From Planctomycetota bacterium (GTDB lineage Bacteria; Planctomycetota; UBA8742; UBA2392), in assembly GCA_027493625.1 (NCBI GenBank), contig JAOSKM010000001.1:587489-651488 (forward strand): a stretch of DNA of 64,000 nucleotides. The letters are read 5' to 3'. The notes under the pieces were generated by a model. It searched no databases and was not told the DNA's origin. It worked only from the letters and a program-made list of their open reading frames with translations. This document shows, piece by piece, positions 43,562 through 54,888 of the stretch; position 1 is the first letter of the stretch, and each line of letters begins with the position of its first letter. Made by a program: the position numbers and the translations under genes.

Positions 43562-45309
43562 TTGGCAAGGGTTACGCGCGAGAGCATTGAGGAAGTTCGC
43601 CGGGCCAACGACATCGTGGACGTGATCCGCGGCTACGTGCCCCTGCAGAAGCGCGGCAGCCAGTTCTGGGCCAACTGCCCCTTCCACGACGAAAAGACCC
43701 CTCATTTTCCGTGTCGCCCCAGCGCCAGTTCTACAAGTGTTTCGGCTGCGGCGCCTTCGGCAACGTGATCGATTTCGTCATGGCCCAGGAGCGTCTGGAT
43801 TTCCGTGAGGCCATCGAAAAACTGGCCGAGCGCGGCGGCGTCACCCTCAGCTACGACGGCGGCAACGCCCCCAGCCGCCAGGAAACCAGCATCCGCGCCC
43901 GCGCCCTCGAAATGATGGAGTGGGCCCAGCGCGGCTTCGTCGCCAACCTCGCGAAACATGAGCCCGCGCGCCAGTACCTCGAATCCCGCGGCCTGGGCGG
44001 CGAAGTCGCCGAGCGCTGGGGCATCGGCTACGCGCCCGACGAATACCACCGCCAGGCCGACGCCGCGCTCAAGAAATTCGACGCCGAAACCATCGAGGCC
44101 ACCGGCCTCTGCAAGCGCAACGAGCGCGGCTGGTACGACTTCTTCCGCGGCCGTGTCACCTTCCCGATCCGCGACCCGCGCGGGCGCATCGTCGGCTTCG
44201 GCGCGCGCCTGCTGGACCCTGAGGCCAAGGCCCAGAAGTACCTGAACTCGGCGGAAGGCCTGCTGTTCCAGAAATCCAAGCTGCTCTACGGCGTAGACCG
44301 CCTGGCGCACTCGCAGAAGCTGAAGGAAAGCGGTCGCGTGCTGCTGATGGAAGGCTACACCGACGTCATTGCCGCCCACGAGGCCGGGTTCGACAACGCC
44401 GTGGCGCCGCTCGGCACCGCCCTGACCCGCGAGCAGGTGGCGCTCGCGCACCGCTACGGCGAGGGCATCACGCTGGTGCTGGACGGCGACGACGCCGGCC
44501 GCGCGGCCGCCGAGCGCGCGGTGAACGTGGTGCTTGAGCTTGGCGTGGACGCCAGGGTGGCCACCATCACCGGCGCCAAGGACCCCTTTGACCTGCTGCG
44601 CCAGCAGGGCCCGCAGGCCTTCCAGGGCGTGCTGGACGGCGCCAAAGACGCCTTCGACTACAAGCTCGAGCTGGTGCGCCAGCGCCACTACCTGCAGCGC
44701 CCCGTCGAGGCAGAGCAGGCCCTGCGCGAGCTGGCGGGCATGATCGGCCGCGCCGAGAGCCCCAGCCTGCGCGAGCTGTACGCGCGGCGCGCTGCCACGG
44801 CTTTGAACCTGCGCGAGGCCGCGGTGATGAGCGCCGTGCAGTCCGAGCACATCAAGCACACTGAGACCCAAAGCCGCGAGCAGCAGCCCCGGCCCGCGCA
44901 AGCGCCGGCCCCGGGCGGCGCGCGAGCGGCGTACGAGCGCGAGGTGCTGCGCCGGTTGTTCGAGCATCCGCGCGCGCTGGGCACGGCATCATCCGAGCTG
45001 GCGCCGGAAGCCTTCAGCGCCGAGGCCCTGCGGCAGCTGTACCGCGAGATGCTGAACGCCTGGGATGAACACGGAGAGCTGGTGCCCGGCGCATTGCTGT
45101 CACATCTGCAAAATGATGCGCGTCAGGAGCTTGAAAGAGTGCTGGAGCACATCAGAATCCCCGCCGACCAGGGGGCCGACCACGCCGAGGAAGAAAACCG
45201 GCTGGTCCAGGAAATACAGAAGCTGGCGGCGGAAAACGCCGGGAATCGGCGGGCACAGGGGCTCGAGGAATTGCGTCTCAGGAAAGGGCGCCGCGCAACC
45301 CGGGCGTAA
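43562..45309 (+). CDS. dnaG: DNA primase (one base missing)
   Basis: Makes RNA primers at the replication fork. N-terminal zinc-binding domain: IVDVIRGYVPLQKRG, CPFHDEKTP and CFGCGAFGNVIDF (CHCC ligands). TOPRIM core: GRVLLMEGYTDVIAAH, APLGTALTREQ, and LDGDDAGRAA. C-terminal part binds helicase in the family. The frame shifts at TTTT 43705-43708; adding one T gives HFSVSPQRQFYKCFGCG and a 582-residue protein. A TTG at 43562 is the best start available near the conserved N-terminus (GGGAG upstream), though not certain. rpoD follows after 102 bases. Confidence 0.92.
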
Positions 45310-45411
45310 AGCCTGATTTGGCGCGGTTTACAGGATGGGGCAGGCAACCCTGCTTCGTTAAGCAGGTGTACCAGGAATGCAGGGCCAACCTGCACAGGAA
45401 GAGAACACCCG

Positions 45412-47428
<2,017 letters not shown>

Positions 47429-47431
47429 AGG

Positions 47432-47690
47432 CAAGGGGACTGTCCCCGATTTGGGGACTGTCCCCGTCCTCGACTCATCCAAGGCAATCGAGCCCCGGCC
47501 GAAAGGCCGGGGACACGCGGGCTTGCCCGCGTGAATTCGACGTCTCCCGTTCCGGGACAGTCCCCATCCGTCACGTCCGGGGCAGTCAGGCGCGGAGCGC
47601 CTGCACAACGTTAGCCCCCACCGAATGCGCAGCATTCGGTGGGGGACCTTCACGAATTCACAGCCTGAGGCGCGGAGCGCCGACACAACC
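47432..47690. repeat. palindrome-rich spacer after rpoD
   Basis: The 307-base gap 47429-47735 holds no gene. It contains GGGGACTGTCCCC twice and its inverse-like GGGACAGTCCCC once, GCCCCGGCC...GGCCGGGG, and two GGCGCGGAGCGCC palindromes around CCCCCACCGAATGC...GCATTCGGTGGGGG. The latter modules recur in the elements at 48424 and 54567. Confidence 0.55.
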
Positions 47691-47735
47691 CACTTCTGCG
47701 TTTCCGAAATCGGCCCGATTCGCTACAAAGGGTCC

Positions 47736-48419
47736 ATGGCCGAGTTCTCCGAAAGCCTCGACGCCCTGTGGGCCGTGCAGAAACACGACGCCGTGATCGT
47801 GCGCCAGCGCGAGCAACTGGCCAAGCTCGAGCGCGAGAACCAGGCCGAGCAAGCCAAGGTCGAGGCCGCCAAATCCAACCTGGAAGAACGCAAAGGCAAG
47901 CTGCGCAAGCTGCAGAGCGAGCACAAAGAGCTGGAGCAGGAGTTGCAGCGCCTGGACGCCCGCGTGAAGCAGCTCGAGGCCCAAGGCACCGAGGCCGGCA
48001 TGGAGGCCGCCGCCAAGCAGCGCAACAAGATCGACGAGCTGGAAACCGGCGGGCTCGACCTGCTCACGGCCGTCACCATCGCCGAGCAGGAAGTGCAGGT
48101 CGCCGAGACCGAGCTGAAGCAGAAACAGGAAATTCAGGCGGCCAGACTGAAAGTCAACGCCGACGTAGCGGCCGCGGCCAGGCAGTTGATCGAGGCCACC
48201 GGGGCCGTGCGCGCCACAGCGGCCGCGCAGGTCACGCCCGAGCTGCTGCAGGTCTACGATGAAGTGAACGCGCGCCACGCCGGCAAAGCGCTGGCGAAGA
48301 TAGCGGAAGGCTTTTGCTCAGCCTGTTCAGGCGAGATCAACACACAGCTGGCCATGCAGGTCCGCGCCCGCAAAGAAATCCTGCGCTGTCCCCACTGCAC
48401 CAGAATCCTCGACGCGTAG
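47736..48419 (+). CDS. coiled-coil protein with C4-type zinc ribbon
   Basis: A 227-residue protein. Residues 1-165 form a long coiled coil (EQAKVEAAKSNLEERKGKL); the C-terminus is a zinc ribbon with CSACSGEIN and CPHCTRILD. This is the layout of the DUF164/CT398-like family widespread in bacteria, of unclear function (links to RNA polymerase sigma-54 and secretion have been proposed for CT398). AAGGG lies close before the ATG at 47736. Confidence 0.8.
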   Translation: MAEFSESLDALWAVQKHDAVIVRQREQLAKLERENQAEQAKVEAAKSNLEERKGKLRKLQSEHKELEQELQRLDARVKQLEAQGTEAGMEAAAKQRNKIDELETGGLDLLTAVTIAEQEVQVAETELKQKQEIQAARLKVNADVAAAARQLIEATGAVRATAAAQVTPELLQVYDEVNARHAGKALAKIAEGFCSACSGEINTQLAMQVRARKEILRCPHCTRILDA

Positions 48420-48423
48420 TGGC

Positions 48424-48818
48424 GCAGGCTGCCAACCCAATACTGCGCGGTTAGGGAAATTCGGGGCAGACCGCAATGTAATGGATCATTCGGCAATCAA
48501 GCGCATCCGCGGCACCACAGTGTGGTGCCAAGCGGACGTTGCGAACGCAACCGCTGTAACAACTGTTAGCCCCCAGCGTAAGCTGGGGGTGATCGGAACC
48601 CCAAGAGGCAGAGCCGCGGAGCGGCGACACAGCGGCGGCTTGCCGCCGATTGGGACGAGCGGACGTGGCCGAACGTGTGTCGGCGCTCCGCGCCTCGTGT
48701 TTCTTTCCGTACTGTCCCCCCAGCTTACGCTGGGGGCTAACAATTGTGGGCCTGCTCCGCAGGTAAAACTCTGCAGTCGCGATCTCATTAACCCCACAGT
48801 ATTGGGCTGCCAGCCTGC
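48424..48818. mobile_element. 395-base palindromic element with terminal inverted repeats (copy A)
   Basis: Ends are inverse copies: left GCAGGCTG...CCCAATACTG..CGGTTA, right TAACCCC.CAGTATTGGG...CAGCCTGC. Inside, CCCCCAGCGTAAGCTGGGGG and its mirror copy CCCCCAGCTTACGCTGGGGG, a GCCGCGGAGCGGC/GGCGCTCCGCGCC pair and a GGCGGCTTGCCGCC hairpin make nested stems. No plausible gene. The same ends and modules are found at 54567-54841. It fills the gap 48420-48830. Confidence 0.6.
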
Positions 48819-48830
48819 GGAGTGGTGTGT

Positions 48831-49331
48831 TCATCCTGTATTGAGAGCCGTCGGGTAGATCACTAGGCAGCTCAGACCTGGGTTTGGGTGGTAGATGTTT
48901 GGTGCGGGGTCGATGACGGCCTGGATGGTGAAGTCGCCGCGCCGGAACACGCGCGTTTTTACTTCACCCTCTGACGGGATAGGGCAGGGCATCATGCCTG
49001 TACCCGTTTGCCGGCCGAGAATGCGACGTACCTGCTTTAGGCTCATGCCCATGGCGAGTACTTCCTCGCGCGGGCGGAACACGCCGAAGCGGCGCACCAG
49101 CCCAAGGTCGCGCATGAGGCGCATGAGGGTGTTGCCGTCGATGCTCAACCATTCCAGGTAGATCAAGCACGTAGTACGCGGTTGCTCCGGCGTGGAGAGG
49201 AACCACGAGCAGCCATGCGCTTCGCAAATCCAGTCGCGGCCCCAATAACGGAACTTGTGGTCGAACTTGACTTGCTTCTCGTCGAAGTAGTCAAAAGGGT
49301 CCAGCCGCCCAAACTCGTCCAGCGAGATCAT
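48831..49331 (-). CDS. hypothetical protein
   Basis: A 166-residue soluble protein I do not recognise. Notable features are a cysteine/tryptophan-rich stretch (YWGRDWICEAHGCSWFLST) and LKQVRRILGRQTGTGMMPC. No signal peptide or membrane helix. It ends just beyond the right end of palindromic element A. Coding potential is supported by length and composition only. Confidence 0.5.
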   Translation of the reverse strand: MISLDEFGRLDPFDYFDEKQVKFDHKFRYWGRDWICEAHGCSWFLSTPEQPRTTCLIYLEWLSIDGNTLMRLMRDLGLVRRFGVFRPREEVLAMGMSLKQVRRILGRQTGTGMMPCPIPSEGEVKTRVFRRGDFTIQAVIDPAPNIYHPNPGLSCLVIYPTALNTG

Positions 49332-49369
49332 GCTTGGATTCTAGCGCCGCTGACGTTCCCCGCACAAAT

Positions 49370-49396
49370 AGTCCCTTTGCGCCCTTGCGCCTCCGC
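49370..49396. repeat. single short-repeat array
   Basis: CCTTTGCGCCCTTGCGCC followed by TCCGCGTGG: inverse of the GCGCAAAGGCGCAAGG stretch and its CCACGCGG flank inside the element at 42922. Only one arm is present. Confidence 0.45.
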
Positions 49397-49560
49397 GTGG
49401 ACTTCTTCTCGCGAAGGTCTGGATGATCAGGATGGGCAGGGAGTTACAGGATGCGGCGTTGTGTTGACCCGCGCCTTCGTCGGCCGGAGTCCATTTCCTT
49501 CTTGTCAGTCTTGGTTCTTTGATGTGTGCGGCCGGGTAAGTGAGCTGCACTCTGCTGATC

Positions 49561-49870
49561 CCCGGCCTTTGCAGGCCGGGTTTTTGGGGCGCATGGCCGG
49601 TTCGGGTTGGCCGACGGCCTGGTGAACGGCCCCTTCAGGGCCGTGTTTTGTGCGGCGCTTGATTCCCCCAAGGCTGAGGGCCCCGAATGGGGCCCCCTGT
49701 GGTAGCCGGGCGCGTGAGCGCCCGGATCATGGGTAGCGTGGCCGCGCCCGAAGGGCCGCCTGAAGGGTTCGATGTCCGCTTCAGGCGGCCCTTCGGGCGC
49801 CACTCTCGACGTGTCTTCAATCCGGGGGCTTACGCCCCCGGCTACCTTAGGCGGGCCCTTCGGGCCGAAC
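49561..49870. repeat. array of seven hairpins, including a GTAG-headed inverted pair
   Basis: The 546-base gap 49332-49877 has no gene. Hairpins: CCCGGCC/GGCCGGG with TTTTT (49561-49580, terminator-like); ACGGCCC/GGGCCGT (49626-49644); GGGCCCC/GGGGCCC (49678-49695); GTAG+CCGGGCGC/GCGCCCGG (49702-49725); a perfect 22-base inverted repeat (49744-49765 with 49779-49800); CCGGGGGC/GCCCCCGG+CTAC (49822-49845); and GGGCCCTTCGGGCC at the end. The two GTAG units face each other like a BIME. Confidence 0.6.
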
Positions 49871-49877
49871 GCCCCGC

Positions 49878-50615
49878 TTACTTGCGTTTGCGTTTGGCGG
49901 CTACTGGGTCTACTACTTCGGCCGTGGCTACTTCGGCTTCGTGGAAGCGGGGCAGCAGGTCCTTTACCAGCAGCAGCAGCTCGTCGGGCGCGTCGTCGCT
50001 GGCCCTTACGGTGCCCTTGCGGGTTACGGTGAGGGCGCAGGCGCCGTCGGGCAGCTTCAGCGTCAGCGTGAAGGCTTCCAGCTGGTCGCTGAACTTCTCG
50101 GCGATCTTGTCGCCCTCCTGCCGGTCGAGAATCTTGAAACTGGCGTTGGCCAGCATGTTCTCGCGCGCCAGGTAGTCCTTGATGCGCAGGGTTTTCACTT
50201 CGTTCTTCTTGTAGGCGCCCTGCACCTCGAACATCAGGTCAAGCAGGTTGAGGTTCAGATCCTCGAACTCCACGTTCGCGTCGGGGATGGCATCCAGCGC
50301 TTCATACAGCGCGTTCAACTCGCCGCGGCGCTGCTCGACCATCACCAGCCCCTTTTGCTGGTCCAGCTCGAAGCGGCATTCCGCCAGGGACTCCGTGGCT
50401 TCTTCCGTGGGCTCCAGCGACTCCGGGTCGATGCGCACCAGCTTGCCCAGCTTGGTGTAGATGTAGCGGCCTTTCACGCGGTTCTGGTTGCTCTCTTTCG
50501 ACAGCAGGAAGCCGCGCTGCATGCCGGGCTCGTAGGTCAACTGCGGCAGGGTTGCGCCAATGGCGCGGAAGCTGGGTTGGCCGCAGATCATCATCTTGTA
50601 GTGAAGGGCGCGCAT
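49878..50615 (-). CDS. hypothetical protein
   Basis: A 245-residue soluble protein of unknown family. ATG at 50615 chosen (GGAG upstream and no conserved sequence before it). It begins MRALHYKMMICGQPSFRAIG, has charged helical segments (EDLNLNLLDLMFEVQGAYKK) and ends in a basic tail (PVAAKRKRK). No motifs of known enzymes seen. Composition and codon use are like neighbouring real genes. Confidence 0.65.
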   Translation of the reverse strand: MRALHYKMMICGQPSFRAIGATLPQLTYEPGMQRGFLLSKESNQNRVKGRYIYTKLGKLVRIDPESLEPTEEATESLAECRFELDQQKGLVMVEQRRGELNALYEALDAIPDANVEFEDLNLNLLDLMFEVQGAYKKNEVKTLRIKDYLARENMLANASFKILDRQEGDKIAEKFSDQLEAFTLTLKLPDGACALTVTRKGTVRASDDAPDELLLLVKDLLPRFHEAEVATAEVVDPVAAKRKRK

Positions 50616-50717
50616 GGTTGTTCTCCGGCCGCAAAGGGTAGCCAGCAGCGCGACACGAACCAGCGCAGCGATCAAAAGTTTGCTGACAATCGCGCGTGTC
50701 AGTTGTGTGGAAAGGTG

Positions 50718-50824
50718 GAGGCGGGCAGGCGGCAGGAAGCAGTCGGCAGGAGGCAGGCAGTTACGGACCACGATTCACCAACCACGAACCACGATCCACG
50801 ATCCACCAGCCACCAATCACCAGC
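50718..50824. repeat. tandem short-repeat arrays upstream of the HEAT gene end
   Basis: GGCGGGCAG, GCGGCAGGA, GTCGGCAGGA, GGCAGGCAG-type units are followed by ACCACGA/TCCACGA/CACCAACC-type units. No gene. Similar to the array at 23453. Confidence 0.5.
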
Positions 50825-50850
50825 GGGCGGCCACGTGGGGCCGCCCCTAC
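50825..50850 (-). repeat. GTAG-headed REP-like palindrome supplying a stop codon
   Basis: On the minus strand: GTAGGGGCGGCC, loop, GGCCGCCC; one mismatch from the copy in aroA. The TAG of its GTAG head is the stop codon of the HEAT-repeat gene. Confidence 0.65.
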
Positions 50851-53458
50851 TTGGGCTTCAAACGCCGCTTGATGTCTGCGCGCTGGGTTTCGGTGAGGGC
50901 CTTTGAGGCCGCGAGCTGTTCCAGCATGTTGCGGGCCTGGAACAGGCGGTCGCGCAGGGCGTCGAACAGGCCCTCGATCACCACGCGGCGCGCGTGCTCG
51001 ATTTCCTTCTCGCTTTCGCCGATGCGCGCGCGCTGGGCGATGGCGCTCATGGTCTCCAGGATCTGGCGGCGTTCCGTGGGCTCCGGGCCGGGCTCTTCGT
51101 TCAGGCGCTTGGTCAGCTCGTTGAACACGCGCAGGGCGATCAGGTCCATGCGTTCGCTGGCCGGGCCGGCCAGCACCAGGCGGCTGATCACCTGCATCAC
51201 CGGCAGCAGCACCAGCTTGCGGGTCAGCAGGTCCGTGATGTCCTCGGCCATGCGCGGCTTGCAGCGCGGTCCGAGCGCGATGCCCCCAGCAGGCGGGCCA
51301 GCGTCATGGTGGCCGCGGGCGCCCACACCCGCTTGTAGTCGGTGATCTCGGTCCACAGCTTGATCAGCTCTTCGGCGATGCGCTCGAACAGCACGTCCGG
51401 CGTGGCCCTGGCCTCGATCATGCGGCCGAGCCCTTCCAGGATGCGCGGGATCATGTCCGTGTAGGCCGTGGTCTCGCGCCCGAAGTGCAGCACGTCTTCG
51501 CCTTCTTCGTTCTTGCGCATGCGGCCGGACATGCTGGGCAGCCCGCGCTTGAGCACGCCCAGCAGCTGGTAGCCGATCTCGAGGCGTTCTTCGCGCGACA
51601 GGTTCTCGCCGGCGGCCAGGTAGCCCAGGCCCTCCATGATGTCGTAGACGCTGCTGGTGCGGCCAATGCGCTCGCGCATGAGCGCCGCCAGTTCGTTGGC
51701 GCGCTCGGCGGGCATGTTGGGGTGGCCGCCGATGCGCCCCAGCGCGACGTACAGGGCGCCGCGGTCGGGGAAGTCGGTTTCCTCGGCGTCGGTGAGGCCG
51801 CGGATCGAGTCCATGATCTGCAACAGCTCTTCGCTGCTGACTTCGGGCACGCGCGCGGCGATCTCGGGCATCAGGCGCGCGGCCGCCAGGCGCGTGACGT
51901 CGTAGGCGGACTCCAGCATGGCCAGGCGCAGCGGTTCCAGGGCGAAACGGCCGCAGCGCTCCAGGGCGGCGTGCACCAGCTCGAGCTGGCGCTCGAAGCG
52001 GAACTCGTGCATGCCCTCGATGATCAGCTCGGCGGCCTTGACGCGGGCCTTGTCGTTGAGGGCGGGGTGGTCGAAGAAGCCGCTTTCCAGCAGCGCCGTG
52101 CAGACCTCGGGGCTGGCGTCGCCGTACAGGCCCAGCAGCGCGTTGGCGATGCGCGCGGCGCTGGGCTTCTTCACGGGGTACTCGGTGCTCTCGCCGCCGC
52201 GCAGCATGTGGCCCAGCAGGTCGATCACGCGTTCGCGCCCGGCGTCGTCGGCGGACTCCAGCGCCTGCAACAGCCCCGGCACGGCCTTTTCACCCAGGCG
52301 GTTCAGGGCGGCCAGGCAGGCCTGGAAATTGCGGTCAAGCTCGGAGCCGTGGCGCAGGCCCTCGATCAACTGGGCGATCACGGCCGGGGCGGATGCCGCG
52401 GCCAGGTCGTATTCGGTGAGCAGGCTCAAAATGAAGAAGCGCAGCTCCGGCTGGCTGACCTCGTCGATGCTGCCGACCAGCAGCTGCGAGGTGCCGTCGC
52501 GGTCGGCCTTGAACAGCGTGGCGTAGACCTTGCGGGCGGCGTCCTCGTACACGCTGAAGCGCACCTGCAGCAGCTCGATCAACTGCTTGTGCAGGCGCGG
52601 TGCGAGGCTGGCAAAGGCCTCTCCGCCCGCGAGCTGCGTCGCCAGCACGCCCAGCGCGCCCTGGACAATCTCTTTTGTTTCAGAGGCGGTCACGAACTCC
52701 ACCAGCAGCCCGACGCCCAGCTGGCGCTGCGCGGAATCCAGCTTGCCGAGCACGCGGGCCAGGTTGCTGATCGCTACCACGCGCTCGTCCACGGCGCCGC
52801 GCGCGGCCTTGGCCAGGTTCTCGGTCAGCGCGGCCTCAAGCCCCAGGCCGCCGAGCGCGCGGGCGGCTTCGGCGCGCACGTCGGCTTCGCGGTCGCGCAG
52901 GGCGGTCAAAAACAGGCGCAGCTTTTCGTCGGGCGGCAGCTCGGTGAGGTACAGCTTGCGCACGGCCTCGAGGCGGCGGCCGACATCGGCGCTGGTGACC
53001 AGCTCCAGCTTGAGGCGCGAGATCTCGTCGTGGCTGAGCAGCTTGCGGGCCTCGTCGCGGTCGATCACGGAGCTGATGCGGCCCTCGGGCATCACGGCCA
53101 GAGGCTGCGCTGGCGCCGTGGGGGATGGCTCAGCGCCTTCGGCTTCTTCAGCCAGGCACAACACGCGAGCACCGTTCACGCTGCGCAGGGCGACGGGGTT
53201 TTCCTCGAAGAAATCGGCGTCCTGCTTGGATGCCAGTTTCTGCAGGGCGGCGTCGCTCAGCTTGTCGGCGCCGTCCAGCAGGGCCTTGGCGAGCAGCAGC
53301 TTGCTGAGCGGCTTGCCGTCGTCATCCAGCGCGAATTCAAGCAGCGTCTCGCTGACATGCAGGCCCTTACGCGCCAACGCGCCCAGCCGCGTCGCCACGC
53401 GGCGAGACGCGCCAAAGCTGTCTACCAGGTTGTCGAAATCGTCCCGGATGATGCGCAC
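50847..53458 (-). CDS. HEAT-repeat protein (one base missing)
   Basis: Joined length about 870 residues, soluble, almost entirely helical repeats: RDREADVRAEAARALGGLGL is a textbook HEAT unit near residue 180, with many degenerate copies after it. GTG at 53458 (AAGGG five bases upstream) is the start; only 15 bases separate it from the divergent heptosyltransferase start. The frame breaks at the C5 run 51283-51287; adding one base continues LARLLG into GPRCKPRMAEDITDLL. Likely a protein-interaction scaffold; no catalytic domain visible. Confidence 0.78.
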
Positions 53459-53473
53459 GGACGCCCTTCGGCT

Positions 53474-54544
53474 ATGATCACCCCGATGGTACGCGAGCTT
53501 CTGGACTCCCGCAACGTGGTCGTGCGCGCCCCCAACGCGCTGGGCGACCTGGTGATGGCCACGCCGGCCTTCGCGCGGCTGGCCGCGCACTTCGGGCCTC
53601 AGCGCCTCACGCTCGTGTGCCTGCCGATCGGCGTGCCGCTGCTGGAAGGCAACGCGTGGTTTCATGAAATCCTGTCTTATGACCGCAAGGGCGCCCACCG
53701 CGGCCTGCTGGGCGGCAGCAAGTTCGCCACGGAGCTGCGCCGCCGCAGGTTCGACCTCGGCATCATCTTCCCCAACAGCTTCAGCAGCGCCTGGCAGTTC
53801 ATGCAGGGCCGCGTGAAGCGCCGCGTGGGCTACTTCAAGGACGGCCGTCGCTTCCTGCTGCACGCCGGGCGCGAACGCGACCACGACGCCGCAGGCAAGT
53901 TCGTGCCCAAGTACACCGGCCGATACTTCATGGAGCTGCTGGATGCGATCGGCCTGCTGCCCGGCGAGCTGGTCCCCAGCCTGCCGGTCAGCGACGCCGA
54001 CCGGGATGCCGCCGCCCGCTTCATCGACGAGAAGGGCCTGGCAGGCGGCCCCCTGGTGATCTGCGCACCGGGCGGCGCCTTCGGCCCCAGCAAACTGTGG
54101 CCCTTCGAGCGCTACGCGACCGTGCTGAACGCCCTGGCCGATGAAGGCGCGAAGGTGCTGCTGAGCATCGCGCCCAACGAGCAGGCGGAAGGAGCAGGCG
54201 TACTCAAGGCCGCCGGGCGCGACTACCCCACGGTGGCGGGTTTGGGGCTGGGGGCGCTGAAAGGCGTGTACGAGCGCGCCGCGCTGGTGCTGACCAACGA
54301 CACCGGGCCGCGGCACATTGCCGTGGCGCTGGGCCGGCCGGTGGTGTGCGTGATGGGCCCCAACGACCCGCGCTACACGGCACTGCCGGAAGTCGAGCGC
54401 GGGGAAGTGATCCGCGAGCCCGTGGATTGCAGCCCGTACAGCTGGCCCTGCCAGTTGAAGGAGTGCCCGATCGACCATCGCTGCATGCAGGCGATCAGCG
54501 TGGAGCGCGTGCTGGCTGCGTGCCGGCGCGAGTTGGATGAGTAG
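53474..54544 (+). CDS. waaF: heptosyltransferase II-like GT9 glycosyltransferase
   Basis: ADP-heptose:LPS heptosyltransferase-type enzyme, 356 residues. N-terminal acceptor domain has VVVRAPNALGDLVMATPA; the C-terminal donor domain has FGPSKLWPFERYA and the family signature LTNDTGPRHIAVALGRPVV with MGPNDPRYT. The cysteine cluster near the end (CSPYSWPCQLKECPIDHRCM) matches the WaaF C-terminal CxxxxxxxC pattern. ATG at 53474, or a second at 53486. It suggests a heptose-containing lipopolysaccharide and an outer membrane. Confidence 0.85.
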   Translation: MITPMVRELLDSRNVVVRAPNALGDLVMATPAFARLAAHFGPQRLTLVCLPIGVPLLEGNAWFHEILSYDRKGAHRGLLGGSKFATELRRRRFDLGIIFPNSFSSAWQFMQGRVKRRVGYFKDGRRFLLHAGRERDHDAAGKFVPKYTGRYFMELLDAIGLLPGELVPSLPVSDADRDAAARFIDEKGLAGGPLVICAPGGAFGPSKLWPFERYATVLNALADEGAKVLLSIAPNEQAEGAGVLKAAGRDYPTVAGLGLGALKGVYERAALVLTNDTGPRHIAVALGRPVVCVMGPNDPRYTALPEVERGEVIREPVDCSPYSWPCQLKECPIDHRCMQAISVERVLAACRRELDE

Positions 54545-54566
54545 AGTTGAAAGGCACAGGAAGCTT

Positions 54567-54841
54567 GCCCAATGCTGCGGGGGTAAGCATTTCGCGACAA
54601 ACGACTGCATGCTGAACACATCAGCTGCCAGGCGCGGAGCGCCGTCACAACGGCCGCTTGCGGCCGGATCGCTCTCGCGGCGATAGCCGCGAGTGTGTCG
54701 GCGCTCCGCGCCTTCGACCATTCTTCTGCCGAGTACCCCCACCGAACGCCAGAGGCGTTCGGTGGGGGCTTCCACTGTGCAGGCGCTCCGCGCCAAACAG
54801 CTTCAGCAATGACCGCCTAGCATAACCCCGCAGTATTGGGC
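54567..54841. mobile_element. 275-base palindromic element with terminal inverted repeats (copy B)
   Basis: Left GCCCAATGCTGCGGGG, right CCCCGCAGTATTGGGC. Inside are GGCGCGGAGCGCC and GGCGCTCCGCGCC modules, GGCCGCTTGCGGCC, CGCGGCGATAGCCGCG and a long CCCCCACCGAACGCC/GGCGTTCGGTGGGGG stem. Order and modules parallel copy A at 48424. No gene in the gap 54545-54888. Confidence 0.6.
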
Positions 54842-54888
54842 AGGATTGCCTGTCCACGCTGGAGTACTGGCGGATTGCCTGTGCCACG

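Noticed and set aside
49561..49870. Integron attC array
   Set aside because: No integrase, no cassettes between hairpins and no attC core sites; hairpins are simple GC stems.
51485..53473. Upstream extension of the heptosyltransferase frame (about 660 codons)
   Set aside because: Antisense to the HEAT-repeat gene; the conserved glycosyltransferase sequence starts only at 53474.
53459..54796. N-terminal extension of the HEAT protein over the heptosyltransferase gene
   Set aside because: Out-of-family sequence antisense to a clear GT9 gene and running into palindromic element B; GTG at 53458 with a ribosome-binding site is the better start.
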